Assembly: GCA_030180135.1 (NCBI GenBank)
Contig: CM058233.1
Span: 58,176,500-58,240,499, forward strand
DNA: 64,000 nt
From: Orychophragmus violaceus
Lineage: Eukaryota; Streptophyta; Magnoliopsida; Brassicales; Brassicaceae
Direction: 5' to 3'
The translations under genes and the position numbers were made by a program. The notes under the pieces are model-generated. The model saw nothing but the letters and a program-made list of their open reading frames with translations. It did not search any database and was not told where the DNA came from. Positions within the stretch are counted from its first letter, which is position 1; each line of letters begins with the position of its first letter. This document shows positions 34,752 through 45,049 of the stretch, in pieces.

Positions 34752-35627
34752 TAAAATATAGAAGATGTATTTAAAATTTATAATATTTATATATTATAAA
34801 ATTCTAAATTAAATTCAAACTTAGAATTTATGTTTACATAATTTTAACTAATTATATTTAAATTAAATAATCATGTATTTAATATATATTTATTTAACTT
34901 TAAATGATGATGTGAAATTTTTTACTTTAAATTGGCCAATCAAAGGGGGCTGATGTGGCGGCTTGAGAGAACCCCCTTCTCCTATTATATATAGGATTAT
35001 GTATCTTTTTGTTTTCTAGTGTTGTACAAATATCATTTTGGCCTTAAAAAGTTAAAAGTTGGGAGTTTAAACATAAATGTCTTTTTGATCCTTCTGTTGG
35101 GAGTTTGCTCTTTCTATTGCAATAAAAATTATCTTTTTGCATGTAGATCCTACAAAAAAAAATACATAAATGTAAAGATTTTTACAAAAATACAAGATTG
35201 TAATAAAAATATTTTAAAAAATATACTCAGTGCAATTGACCCGAAAGAACTTATGTAATCCTACCAAATCCTCCAAATATTTACCTCACCGACTCACCGT
35301 CATATCATTTCAACTTTTAAAAACAGAGTACAAAACATTCTCTATCACCAAAAAGAAGCCATCTTTGAACATCTTCAAGCTAAACATGTTGGTACGTGGC
35401 ATACTGATTTGAGCAGATTGGAAGTGTTTCTGTTTCTACTCTACTTTGCTTTCCTTGAGGCTTCTAAAACTGTGGACTAACTACTATATGTTGTGTTGTC
35501 TAGTGTCAATGGCCAATCTATAATTAAAAAGAATTGAATTTGAAGGTGAAGTTCGGGGAAGTTAAAAGTTGGGAGTTTGAACAAAGGAGCAAACTTTAGC
35601 GCTTGAAAAGCTTCTTCATTCGTAAGA
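33199..35627. other. Intergenic region between Gypsy block and PPR gene
   Basis: 33199-34060 is the old NDR downstream region. About 34060-34995 is an extremely AT-rich repeat opening with the palindrome CCGCGCAAATGCGCGG (34068-34083) and ending near AGAGAACCCCCTTCTCC and TATATATAGG. It looks like a non-autonomous transposon, possibly Helitron-like, but I find no decisive termini. 35049-35068 and 35559-35578 share a 20-bp direct repeat. The small frames at 35019-35412 are not recognisable. The PPR promoter must lie in the last few hundred bases. Confidence 0.5.
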
Positions 35628-37844
35628 ATGAGTTCATCAAAAACCCTAATAAAATCCCTGATTAAGAATCCCACTCGTATCAGATCCAAATATCAAGCCA
35701 AGCAGCTTCACGCACAATTTCTTAGAACGCAATCTCTCTCACACACATCTGCTTCCGTCGTAATCTCCATCTACACAAACCTTAAACTCTTGCACGAAGC
35801 GTTGCTTCTTTTCCACACGCTCGAGTCTCCTCCTGTTCTCGCATGGAAGTCTCTCATCAGATGCTTCACCGACCAGTCACTCTTCTCTCGGGCATTGGCG
35901 TCGTTCGTCGAAATGCGAGCTTCTGGGAGATGCCCAGATCACAATGTTTTTCCTTCTGTGCTGAAATCGTGTACGATGATGACGGATTTGAGATTGGGTG
36001 AGTCTATTCATGGGTATATCGTTAGTCTTGGCATGGATTGCGATTTGTATACTTGCAATGCGCTCATGAATATGTATGCTAAGCTTCAAGGGATGGGTTC
36101 GAAGATTAGTGTAGGTAAAGTGTTCGATGAAATGCCTCAAAGAAAGTCCAATTCTAAAGAAGTTGATACTAGCGAAAAAAGTTCATACTTTTACGAGAAT
36201 CCTGGTTCGTATTGTGTTACCAATGAATCCGATGAGCCTGTAAGTGCTCCGACCACTTTGCCTTCAGGAATAGATAGTGTAAGGAAAGTTTTTGAATTGA
36301 TGCCTAGAAAGGATGTGGTTTCCTGGAATACGATTATTGTAGGGTATGCACAAAGTGGAATGTATGAAGATGCATTGAGAATGGTTAGGGAGATGGGAAG
36401 CAATGATGTAAAGCCTGATGCTTTCACTTTGTCCAGTGTTCTTCCCATATTTTCGGAGTATGTGGATGTTCATAAGGGAAAAGAAATTCATGGGTATGTG
36501 ATTCGTAAGGGGATTGATGCTGATGTATACATTGGGAGTAGCTTGGTTGATATGTATGCAAAAAGTGCTCGGATAGAAGATTCGGAAAGAGTGTTTTCTC
36601 ACTTGTCACGTCGAGATAATATCTCATACAACTCGCTTGTAGCTGGGTATGTACAGAACGGTAGATATAACGAGGCTCTGAAGTTATTCAGGCAAATGGT
36701 AAACACAAAGGTTAAGCCAGGACCTGTGGCATTCTCGAGTGTGTTGCCTGCTTGTTCTCACTTATCAACCTTGCACCTCGGGAAACAACTTCACGGTTAT
36801 GTGTTAAGGGGTGGCTATAGCGATAACATATTCATAGCTAGTGCACTTGTGGATATGTATTCGAAATGCGGAAACATTAAGGCTGCTAGGAAGATTTTCG
36901 ACAGGATGAATGTTCATGACGAAGTTTCATGGACGGCTATTATAATGGGGCATGCGTTACATGGCCATGGGCATGAAGCAGTTTCCTTGTTCGAAGAGAT
37001 GAAACTTCATGGAGTGAAACCAAATCATGTGGCGTTTGTTGCTGTACTAACTGCGTGTAGTCACGTGGGGTTGGTAGATGAGGCGTGGGGGTATTTCAAC
37101 AGCATGACTAAGGTTTACGGTTTAAACCCTGAGTTAGAACATTACGCAGCTGTAGCGGATGTTCTAGGCCGTGCAGGGAAGCTCGAAGAAGCATACGATT
37201 TCATTTCAAACATGCGTGTTGAACCTACGGGTAGCGTCTGGTCGACGTTATTGTCTTCTTGTAGTGTTCACAAGAATCTTGAGCTAGCAGAGAAGGTAGC
37301 GGAAAAGATATTCGCTGTTGATTCTGAAAACATGGGAGCCTATGTTCTGATATGCAATATGTATGCATCTAATGGGAGATGGAAAGAGATGGCGAAACTG
37401 AGATTGAGAATGAAGAAAAAAGGAATGCGAAAAAAGCCAGCTTGTAGTTGGATCGAGTTCAAAAACAAGACTCATGGGTTTGTTTCAGGAGATAAATCGC
37501 ATCCCAGTATGGAGAGAATCAACGAGTTTCTTAAAGCTGTAATGGAACAGATGGAGAAAGAAGGGTATGTTGCAGACACAAGTGGCGTGCTTCACGATGT
37601 AGACGAGGAGCATAAGAGAGAGCTTTTGTTTGGACACAGCGAGAGATTGGCTGTTGCATTTGGTATCATCAGTACAGAGCCTGGCACGACGATTAGGGTC
37701 ACTAAGAACATAAGGATATGCAGGGATTGTCATGTCGCGATCAAGTTTATTTCAAAGATCACAGAGAGAGAGATTATCGTTAGGGATAATAGCAGATTCC
37801 ACCATTTTAACGGTGGAAACTGTTCTTGTGGAGACTATTGGTAA
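35628..37844 (+). CDS. Pentatricopeptide repeat protein, PLS/DYW subclass
   Basis: Single-exon gene of 738 codons, normal for this class. Residues about 20-560 form tandem PPR units (for example LHGYVLRGGYSDNIFIASALVDMY, positions near 390-410, then CGNIKAARKIFDRM, DEVSWTAIIMGHALHGHG). The E/E+ segment covers about 565-640, and the C-terminal DYW deaminase-like domain carries HSERLA, CRDCH and the terminal CSCGDYW. DYW proteins bind specific organelle transcripts and the DYW domain performs C-to-U editing. The basic N-terminus rich in S, T, K and R fits organelle targeting, mitochondrion or plastid undecided. By recall it matches Arabidopsis At3g23330. Odd: a hydrophilic, non-PPR linker at about 172-217 between two repeat units. 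Confidence 0.96.
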   Translation: MSSSKTLIKSLIKNPTRIRSKYQAKQLHAQFLRTQSLSHTSASVVISIYTNLKLLHEALLLFHTLESPPVLAWKSLIRCFTDQSLFSRALASFVEMRASGRCPDHNVFPSVLKSCTMMTDLRLGESIHGYIVSLGMDCDLYTCNALMNMYAKLQGMGSKISVGKVFDEMPQRKSNSKEVDTSEKSSYFYENPGSYCVTNESDEPVSAPTTLPSGIDSVRKVFELMPRKDVVSWNTIIVGYAQSGMYEDALRMVREMGSNDVKPDAFTLSSVLPIFSEYVDVHKGKEIHGYVIRKGIDADVYIGSSLVDMYAKSARIEDSERVFSHLSRRDNISYNSLVAGYVQNGRYNEALKLFRQMVNTKVKPGPVAFSSVLPACSHLSTLHLGKQLHGYVLRGGYSDNIFIASALVDMYSKCGNIKAARKIFDRMNVHDEVSWTAIIMGHALHGHGHEAVSLFEEMKLHGVKPNHVAFVAVLTACSHVGLVDEAWGYFNSMTKVYGLNPELEHYAAVADVLGRAGKLEEAYDFISNMRVEPTGSVWSTLLSSCSVHKNLELAEKVAEKIFAVDSENMGAYVLICNMYASNGRWKEMAKLRLRMKKKGMRKKPACSWIEFKNKTHGFVSGDKSHPSMERINEFLKAVMEQMEKEGYVADTSGVLHDVDEEHKRELLFGHSERLAVAFGIISTEPGTTIRVTKNIRICRDCHVAIKFISKITEREIIVRDNSRFHHFNGGNCSCGDYW

Positions 37845-40119
37845 TGAAAATGTGAAAGTTTTTGACTTCATGTTTGTTCAGAGTCAGTACGACGTCGCAT
37901 AGGGAACATGTTTTTCATTACACTGATTGAAATGTGAAAACGATATCAAATGAACAAGAATCAATTTTAATATATGTTTCACTTAGATATATAATAGTTT
38001 TATTTGTCGGCAAATATATAATAGTTATGTGGATGTAAGCTAAGGACATTGTTTCAAATGCAAAGTGGATTATTGCATGGTTTTTGTACTTATTTGTCAA
38101 AACAATTAATGGAAAATAAATGGAATGTTTGGACATAAATGTATGATCCGGCAACAACGGACAGAGGCTGACCTTACATTCACATTCTTTATCATTGCTA
38201 TTGCCCGATACTCTTTTCTCTATAGCCATAGGATCCTCTTTCTTTAACCTAGTGGAAAGTCGACTCCATATCAAAATTTCGGTGGTTTTAATACAATCGA
38301 CTTAGTTTTTTTTTTTTTTTGTGTGTGTTTGGGGTTTAAGTTCTATTTGATACGGATGAGTAATCTTTAAATCGAATAATCTAAAGGTTAATTTCGGTTG
38401 AACATATCTCGCACACAGTAACAAAACAAGCTAGCAAAAAATGTTTACAGCAGACCTGTCATACTGTTTTTATATCAACGCGAAAAATACCAATGTGGAT
38501 AATAGGGAAATATTAAGTTTTTATTTTATTCTGGTAACAAAAAGATTGATTCCGTTTTCGTAAAAAAATGGCAAATCTAAGCTTCGAATTTCTATGGTAT
38601 TAAATAAAAAATCGACATGGATATATATATTTTTAAAAGAATGTTAAGTATGGATCGAATAGTGACATACTGTAGTAACAACTTTTCATGATATTTTTAA
38701 AAATGGTAAAGATGGCGATTCCTTTATAATTTTGTTTGTTTGAACCGTAAAGAATTTTTTGAGAAAACATATATAAAGGATACAAATTAAATGCTTGGAA
38801 ATGGTTACGATACAAAATTGACAGTTCAATGATTCTGTTGTCGTTCTCCAAAAGATAATATTAAAAAAGAGATCGATTGTCAAGTTTTTGTTTTTATACC
38901 AACTCTTTACTAACTCGTTTAGTCGTTTTTTATCGTTTGGTGATATCATTTAGTTGTACCATTTTTCATTTTTCTATCGCAATAGTAAAAAGTAATCCAT
39001 CAGAACTTACATAACCAAAATTTTAGTGGCCTATTGCAAATGGTTGATTCTTTATATAATCCATTTCGAGTTAATGCAAATGGATTAATTTGAAAGTATT
39101 CTGAGTCTATCTAGGAATTTAGATTAATTTTCAAGCAGAGATGTACTTTATAAATAGATTGTTTTGTAGATAATTAAAGAAAAAAGGCATAAAATAGCAC
39201 AAAAACATACATTATCATAAATATAACACCAAAGGAAATAATTCACATTTTTAGCATTATTTTAATTACAAAGACTTTTATAACATTATATAATTTATGG
39301 TTTAGGGTTAATTATTTAGAATTTAGGGTTTATTATTTGGGGTTTAGGATTTAGTATTTAGGGTTTAGGATTTATTATTTAAGGTTTAGGGTTTAGTATT
39401 TAGAGTTTAGGGTTTAGTATTTAAGGTTAAGGGTTAGGGCTAATTTAATGACAAAACATGTTTTTGTGCTATTTTTATGATTTTTCTTCCTTGTTGCTAT
39501 ATTTATGACAAGACATGTTTTTTGTGCCATTTTTGCGATTTGCCCATAATTAAATGGATTGAAATCAAAAGTTTATATCGGATCGAAATTGAAACGTGTT
39601 TGCGTTCCAAATCCGTCTTTGTACCACTTAATCACATGTCTTTGAACCGTTTAAATATTTTTAATACATGATTTAAATATAAATGTTCAAAAGTCTACTC
39701 CAAACCTGAGAAAATTTATGGGCATAAAATTCGAAATTTCCACATAATTCAAAGAAAAACTTACATAAACATGATGTTTGTGTATATAAAACAAGAACGG
39801 AAAAATGTTACAAAACAAAACAAGAACCAAAATTGCTTGAGGTCTTTAGTGTTTAGACCTAATGATCTCTCGATGGCGACATGTAGAAAATAATCATTTT
39901 TCTATGATTTATTTACTGAATACAAAAACAAGCGGTTCAATTTTAGTATATTGTTTAAAAGAAATTAAAGATAAAAGTACACTAAAACCTATAGAATTAA
40001 GAATTTTAAAACTATAATACTTTATTAATTTAATAAACTATTAATTTATTAATTTATTAATAAGTAATTAGATCAAAATTTACTTTAAAAATAACATAAT
40101 TTTATTATTTACTAATGTA
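37845..40119. other. AT-rich intergenic region downstream of the PPR gene
   Basis: Contains the presumed PPR 3' UTR, then AT-rich sequence without a supported gene apart from the fold-back element listed separately. Small minus-strand frames at 37918-38274 and 38633-38949 have no recognisable features. 39980-40110 is made of TTTATTAATTTA-type words, probably decayed repeat sequence. Confidence 0.55.
39181..39547. mobile_element. Fold-back (MITE-like) element with internal TTTAGGG-like repeats
   Basis: The left arm (GGCATAAAATAGCACAAAAA, then TCATAAATATA) matches the reverse complement of the right arm around 39470-39547 with a few mismatches. The centre (about 39293-39440) is a string of degenerate GGTTTAGGGTTTAGTATTT units. 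Inverted arms of about 50 bp without coding capacity fit a non-autonomous DNA transposon. I see no clear target duplication. Confidence 0.55.
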
Positions 40120-41546
40120 TTAGGTGGAGTGTCCACACCTTGTGCGGATATATCGGTATTTTATTAGAAATTACCAACGTCTAAACCCTAATCTACATAG
40201 AAACTGTATCCTTATCTAGTCATTTTTAATATGAGATAACGATGCTTTCATATTTTGTCTTATATGTTTTCCCCCGTTTTTCTCTCTAGTATTACACAAT
40301 AAAAAAAATTAGAAATTATTATGATTATGAAATATTTTAGATTTATAAGATTTAGACCCCAATGAAATGTATGCTTGATTGACTTTTTATAGTGATTTCT
40401 GTTTTTTTTTGTAGACCATCGTAATTCCAAAACTCCAATCATTATATCGCGCAAGAATTATAATAACATGATCTTAAAGAATAGACGAATAATAATGATT
40501 AGAAATAAGTAGGAATCATCGTAAACTCAAAAGCGTGAAAATTACAATTCTAAATCACTATAATAGCTATTTGATTCAAACCAATGATGATAAATCAACC
40601 TAAGTGAGCAAAAAAAAGGAATGAAAAAAAAACTGTAGCTATCGTCGGAGCTCCATAGCTACTTGTTTTTTGGCTTTTTTGGAACATTAAAGTTATTGTC
40701 ACAATCACTAATCGGATCATCTTCTTCATCGCCATACTCAAGTCCACCGTCATCTTCTTCATCCTCTTCATCGTCTTCTCCAACATCATTGTATTCTTCT
40801 TCATTATGTTCTTCTTCCTCATTTTCGTCTTCTCATTCGTCTCCTCCTTCATTAAACACAGGCCATGTAAGTCTTATCCGATCTCAAAATCACTCTTAAC
40901 AAAGCGACATACAATTGACCATGCGTAAACACAGACCTTGGAAGATAGAGCCCAACATCATGTTGACATTGACTCTTGTTGATTGTCATCGCAAAAGCCA
41001 GATATACATGGAATTTCTTTCTTTTCATTCTAAACGGGAATTTCGTATCTGGTGGACAAACATGCAACCTCGGAATCAAGACTATATCCCCAACATTATC
41101 TTAAGTCAGTTTCCTTCCTTATATGAGATTAGGCGTGAACTGAGATATAAGAATCTTGTTTCGTTGCACAATCCATTTTGGGATCAACGTTTCTCAACAA
41201 CATAATAGGTGCTCCATTTTTTAGCTTTAGCTCGTGGTTCGGAAGGTCCGACACTTTGATACTATTCAGAAACTCTTGTGAGTAAGTCGGCTTAATAGTC
41301 TTGATCGAATCAGACGCTTCAACCGTATCCGCACTCAGATAAACCATACTTTCTCCAATAATCATAAGTAAAAGGTGTCAAAATACTTAACGATGATACA
41401 TCAGTATAAAAGGATATATAATTCATAAATATACCTTTTAGCTGGGATAGCATAAACTCATTAATCATATCGACGTCTTGGTTCCTCGGACTCAGTATTG
41501 CCATTTGATTTAGAGTTTTAGAGTTTTCGGCTCCTCGTACTACCAT
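40120..41546 (-). pseudogene. Decayed Helitron: 3' terminus and C-terminal PIF1-like helicase fragments
   Basis: On the minus strand, three out-of-frame pieces (41546-41319, 41365-41129, 41079-40852) resemble the end of a Helitron RepHel helicase: NQMAILSPRNQDVDMINEF, LKNGAPIMLLRNVDP, and FAMTINKSQ followed by FTHGQLYVAL. A poly-acidic low-complexity stretch follows (40850-40600). Further downstream, GTGGACACTCCAC (a 5-bp-stem hairpin) is directly followed by CTAA and a T at 40123-40119, matching the Helitron rule of hairpin plus CTRR before a host T. The Rep and most of the helicase domain are missing; the 5' end is not found. Confidence 0.6.
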
Positions 41547-42075
41547 TTGTTTCGAATGATCAGGCTTTTGCGAGGAGTATAATTTTATTGTTTTTTTCTT
41601 CTTCTTTTTTTTTTTACCTTTTTCTTGATTTATCTAGATCATCAATTGTTATTCTAATCAAAAGGCTGAGTTCTTTTTTTTTCTTTGTTCATACCATTAC
41701 AACCATGTTACTGGTTCATAAGCACGTCATACAATCTAAGCCCGAGTTGTCCATTCCGCAAGACACTAACCAACCATATATTATCCTTAGACGATCCTCT
41801 AACCGAACGATTGTCAACATAAGCAAACAATTGAACGGCAAAGTAGCATTAGGATTAGAACAGGATACAGAAAAGTTGAGTTGCAAAGCAAAGTGATCTA
41901 ATAGGATTATTACAACAGAGACACTAATCTTAAATGCTGACGAATTCAAATTCGTCTCACATAAGCTTGTAATCTAATCTTTATTGTCAACCTATTTGCA
42001 AACTAGTCTAGATAATGAAGATGAAACCGACGTGTACCGTTTTCTTCCAATGGTCAGATTCACGACTATGATATG

Positions 42076-42490
42076 AGGTTCTCACGAAATCTTGCATATC
42101 TTAGTCGCGAGGTAGTAGAAAACGCACTCCTTGCAACGGATGTCTTTAGGGTGAGTCCCCTCGCATGCCCCGATATCTTCGCACAAGAAGGAAGTACTAT
42201 ATGTGTTCAACTTCTTCGGTTCCTGTCCATGGATGTGCCAAATAACATCTCTACCGATCTTCTCAATTTCCTCGGCTGTAATCATACGTTATATGGTCTG
42301 CCCAACTGGCACAGTATTTCAACATGAGATAGAGAAGGCGAGCGTGATCGTACTCATCTTTAACCCCTTCCAGTAGCTGAATCGCGACTTTGAGCTCAAG
42401 AAAAACGAAGGTGTGGCGGATGCTCTGAAGGTATACTTCATATGGATTGTTATGACTTAGACATCTCAGGAAAAAAAGGATGCCCACGTG
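42076..42490 (-). pseudogene. Fragment resembling plant F-box proteins of the At2g35280 type
   Basis: Two overlapping minus-strand frames: LSHNNPYEVYLQSIRHTFVF and EGVKDEYDHARLLYLMLKYC, then a segment with paired cysteines (CEGTHPKDIRCKECVFYYLA). This resembles, by recall, the C-terminal part of crucifer F-box proteins with that HNNP-Y-VYL signature. A frameshift at about 42270 and stops upstream break it. No F-box itself is visible. It sits just upstream of the helicase relic on the same strand, so it may be Helitron-captured, but that is speculation. Confidence 0.45.
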
Positions 42491-42688
42491 AATTGGGGAT
42501 TGCCATCCATCAGAACGACTTGTGTGTGTCTAGACGAAAATTATGCAGCCCGCTCGTGTCTCCTGACGAAGACATTTCGTTCCTCTATGTTTAATTGCGA
42601 CTATCAAGAGGAGAATAATATGTCACTCTGGATGTAGGTGAGTGAAAGTAAAAAAATGAGAAGTTGAAGAAAAGAGCGTGACCTCAAG

Positions 42689-42734
<46 letters not shown>

Positions 42735-43439
42735 CTGTCAATAAAAAACATTTGTAAGTCTGAGAGTGCCTGGCCAAAAGAGTCTGGTGAGCATATCGCT
42801 CATATGGATTTTATAAGTAAGGATAGATAATGTACATCCTCAAGAGAACGGTCACAAGTATAACAACTACATTTATTTTGGCCATATAAAGACAACATCA
42901 ATCATACACGTGACTCAACACTAAGGAGACCCTTGAACAAACTCAAAATCACCATTGACATTTAGCACTCATCTTGGCTGTATCCAAAATCAAGACAAAG
43001 TCAGGCGACCCAGTTATGTAAAAAACACGCAACTAATAATTAGGATAAAAATAAGTAAGGTAAGTTGTTAAAAGAGTAATCGCTGAAAGGGTAACTATTC
43101 ATTAAAGGCAATTAAGATAATTCAGGAAAAAAACTCATTAAGGATAGGTGGGTAATTAACCTCGTGAGAGCGATTCTGATGCATTCCCACTTCTCAATTA
43201 ATGAAATAGATTAATTTATCGAGCTTTCATTTATAAATATTATAATGTAGTTGTGCTAAATCCAATTCTTTTTTTTAGAAAAAGAATAGGTCTTTCGAAG
43301 TCGGTAAAACTAAATTTTACTTCTAGTTTTTTTTTGTTTTCACCATTTGTTTCTTTTTATTTTTGCTTAGTTTTCCATAAATCATTATAATTTGGCAAAA
43401 TTGTAAAGAAAGCAAAAATAATAAAATAACTATAATAGT
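42491..43439. other. Intergenic sequence with (TA)n microsatellite
   Basis: (TA)n at about 42692-42730. The remainder is AT-rich without recognisable coding content or termini. Confidence 0.6.
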
Positions 43440-44650
43440 TTTTTTGGCGACAACACAAGTGAACGTCTTGTTCTCATTGCTTACTTGCCCTCTATTGCCT
43501 CCGGCCATGGCTGGTAGTCTCAATCTTCCTCCCCTTTCTCCTCTAGATCCCCCTGACTTGGAGCTTCCCCCACCCTCTTCCATCCTCTCGCCATGCTTCC
43601 TCTTCTTCTCTGAAACCAACTACTGATACTAATCTATAGTTCTCTTCTTATTCCATTGTAAATGTAGTTCAGTCTTCTGTAAATCCTATGTTAGTTTCCT
43701 CTTAAGTAACAACTGCTCAACTTTTAGCATTATTTCATATCATTCCTGCAAAAATATCCACTATTTAAATCCCTAAATCGATAGCTACAATAGCTACATT
43801 ACCCATTTTCCCCTCTTCCCATGTAGTTACTGATTTTTCAAACTCAACTATCTCTTCCTCTATTCCGAATAGTGTTCTTGGCTCATATCCTGATGTCTCC
43901 TCGTCTTATCCTCCCAACCTTCCTGCAACAGCCCATCCTACAGTTTCCCATTCTCTTTAATCTTGGGCTGATAAGACTAAAGCTTCTGAAGACAAAAGTG
44001 TAAAGAAGATGAGTTCTTCAACTATATCTCAATCATATATTCTCAGTGTGGAAATTACAGGTGATGTATTTGAACATGGTGCATATTTTCATAAAGAGTT
44101 TATAGTGGGATGTTTTTCTTTTGGAAAACTTTCCTTTTATAAGTTGATACAAGACATCCTAAATTTTCTTTAGGGTAAAGATACTAAACTTGAATTCCAC
44201 CTTATTAAAAACTAGATCGATGATAGTTCGTATCTCGCTAACAACTTTATTAGAGAGAAAGTTCTTCAAAAGAGGATTTGGTATGTGATATCTCTATGTT
44301 CCACGTTGCTCATTGGACATATGGGAAAATTGCTAACACTTCTTCACTTAAATGAGTTTCTATATGGGCACATCTTAAGATTGTGCCTTTTGACCTGATA
44401 ACAAATGAAGGTCTAGGTTGGATAGCTAGTGCTATAGGAAACCCTAAGAAAATGGACGAGTGGACTAAAAATTACCAGTCTCTCCATTGTTCATGTAAAA
44501 GTTGAGGCAAATGCTACTAAACCTTTTCATGCGATATTAGAGCTGAAAAGGAAGAATGATACTATATTCAATGTTGCAGTTTAGTATCCTTGGTTATGCC
44601 CTACTTGCTCACATTGTAAAGAGTTGGGATACATTATAAATTATTGCTTG
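43440..44650 (+). pseudogene. Decayed LINE ORF1 (RNA-binding, DUF4283/zinc-knuckle type)
   Basis: Translated across several stops and shifts, the plus strand shows a Pro/Ser-rich start, SWADKTKA near 43960, a DUF4283-like middle (VEITGDVFEHGAYFHKEF), then the typical EEGLGWIASAIGNP-like segment near 44410 and VQYPWLCPTCSHCKELGY near 44580, degenerate by stops. This is the ORF1 layout of plant L1 elements, which bind their RNA. ORF2 does not follow; after 44650 the sequence changes to an unrelated GC-richer stretch. Confidence 0.7.
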
Positions 44651-45049
44651 AATATTACTCGAAAACACTGGAGAGGCCGTCGCCACCAAAGACCCTCGCC
44701 ATCGAGGTGGAGAGGGAGGAAGGGAAAACGCCGAAATACTGAAATGAGACAAAAGGATAACTCTCCGGACCCGTCGGTGAGAACCGGCGACCGGGGAAGT
44801 GAAGAAATTGAAGAAAAAGGATGCCGGTGGTGGACTTGGGGAAATGTGCTCGAGAGCCTATTCGGACGAACCATGACCAATTTGAGAGGCCTGTGAAAAT
44901 TTTGTCCTCCATAACAAGATATTTTCTCCCTTTTTGTACCATCTCATATTATTACTTAAAATATGAACAAATTATACGAGAAACAAATAATTGCATGAAC
45001 AGGAAAATTAAATACGTAATAAGATTGAACATGAGAAAAAGCTATCTTA
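44651..45049. other. Short unassigned stretch between two LINE relics
   Basis: A GC-richer 250-bp patch (about 44660-44900) with frames on both strands, none recognisable, then AT-rich sequence. Confidence 0.4.

Noticed and set aside
39300..39440. Interstitial telomere array
   Set aside because: Units are irregular (GGTTTAGGGTTTAGTATTT) and lie within inverted arms, so a MITE core is more likely than telomere capture.
40595..40899. Possible acidic-protein gene on the minus strand (or Ser-rich on plus)
   Set aside because: A low-complexity CTTCAT/TCTTCA stretch in the Helitron relic, without start context or domain.
42692..42730. (TA)n as a functional matrix-attachment site
   Set aside because: It is a plain microsatellite; nothing else supports a function.
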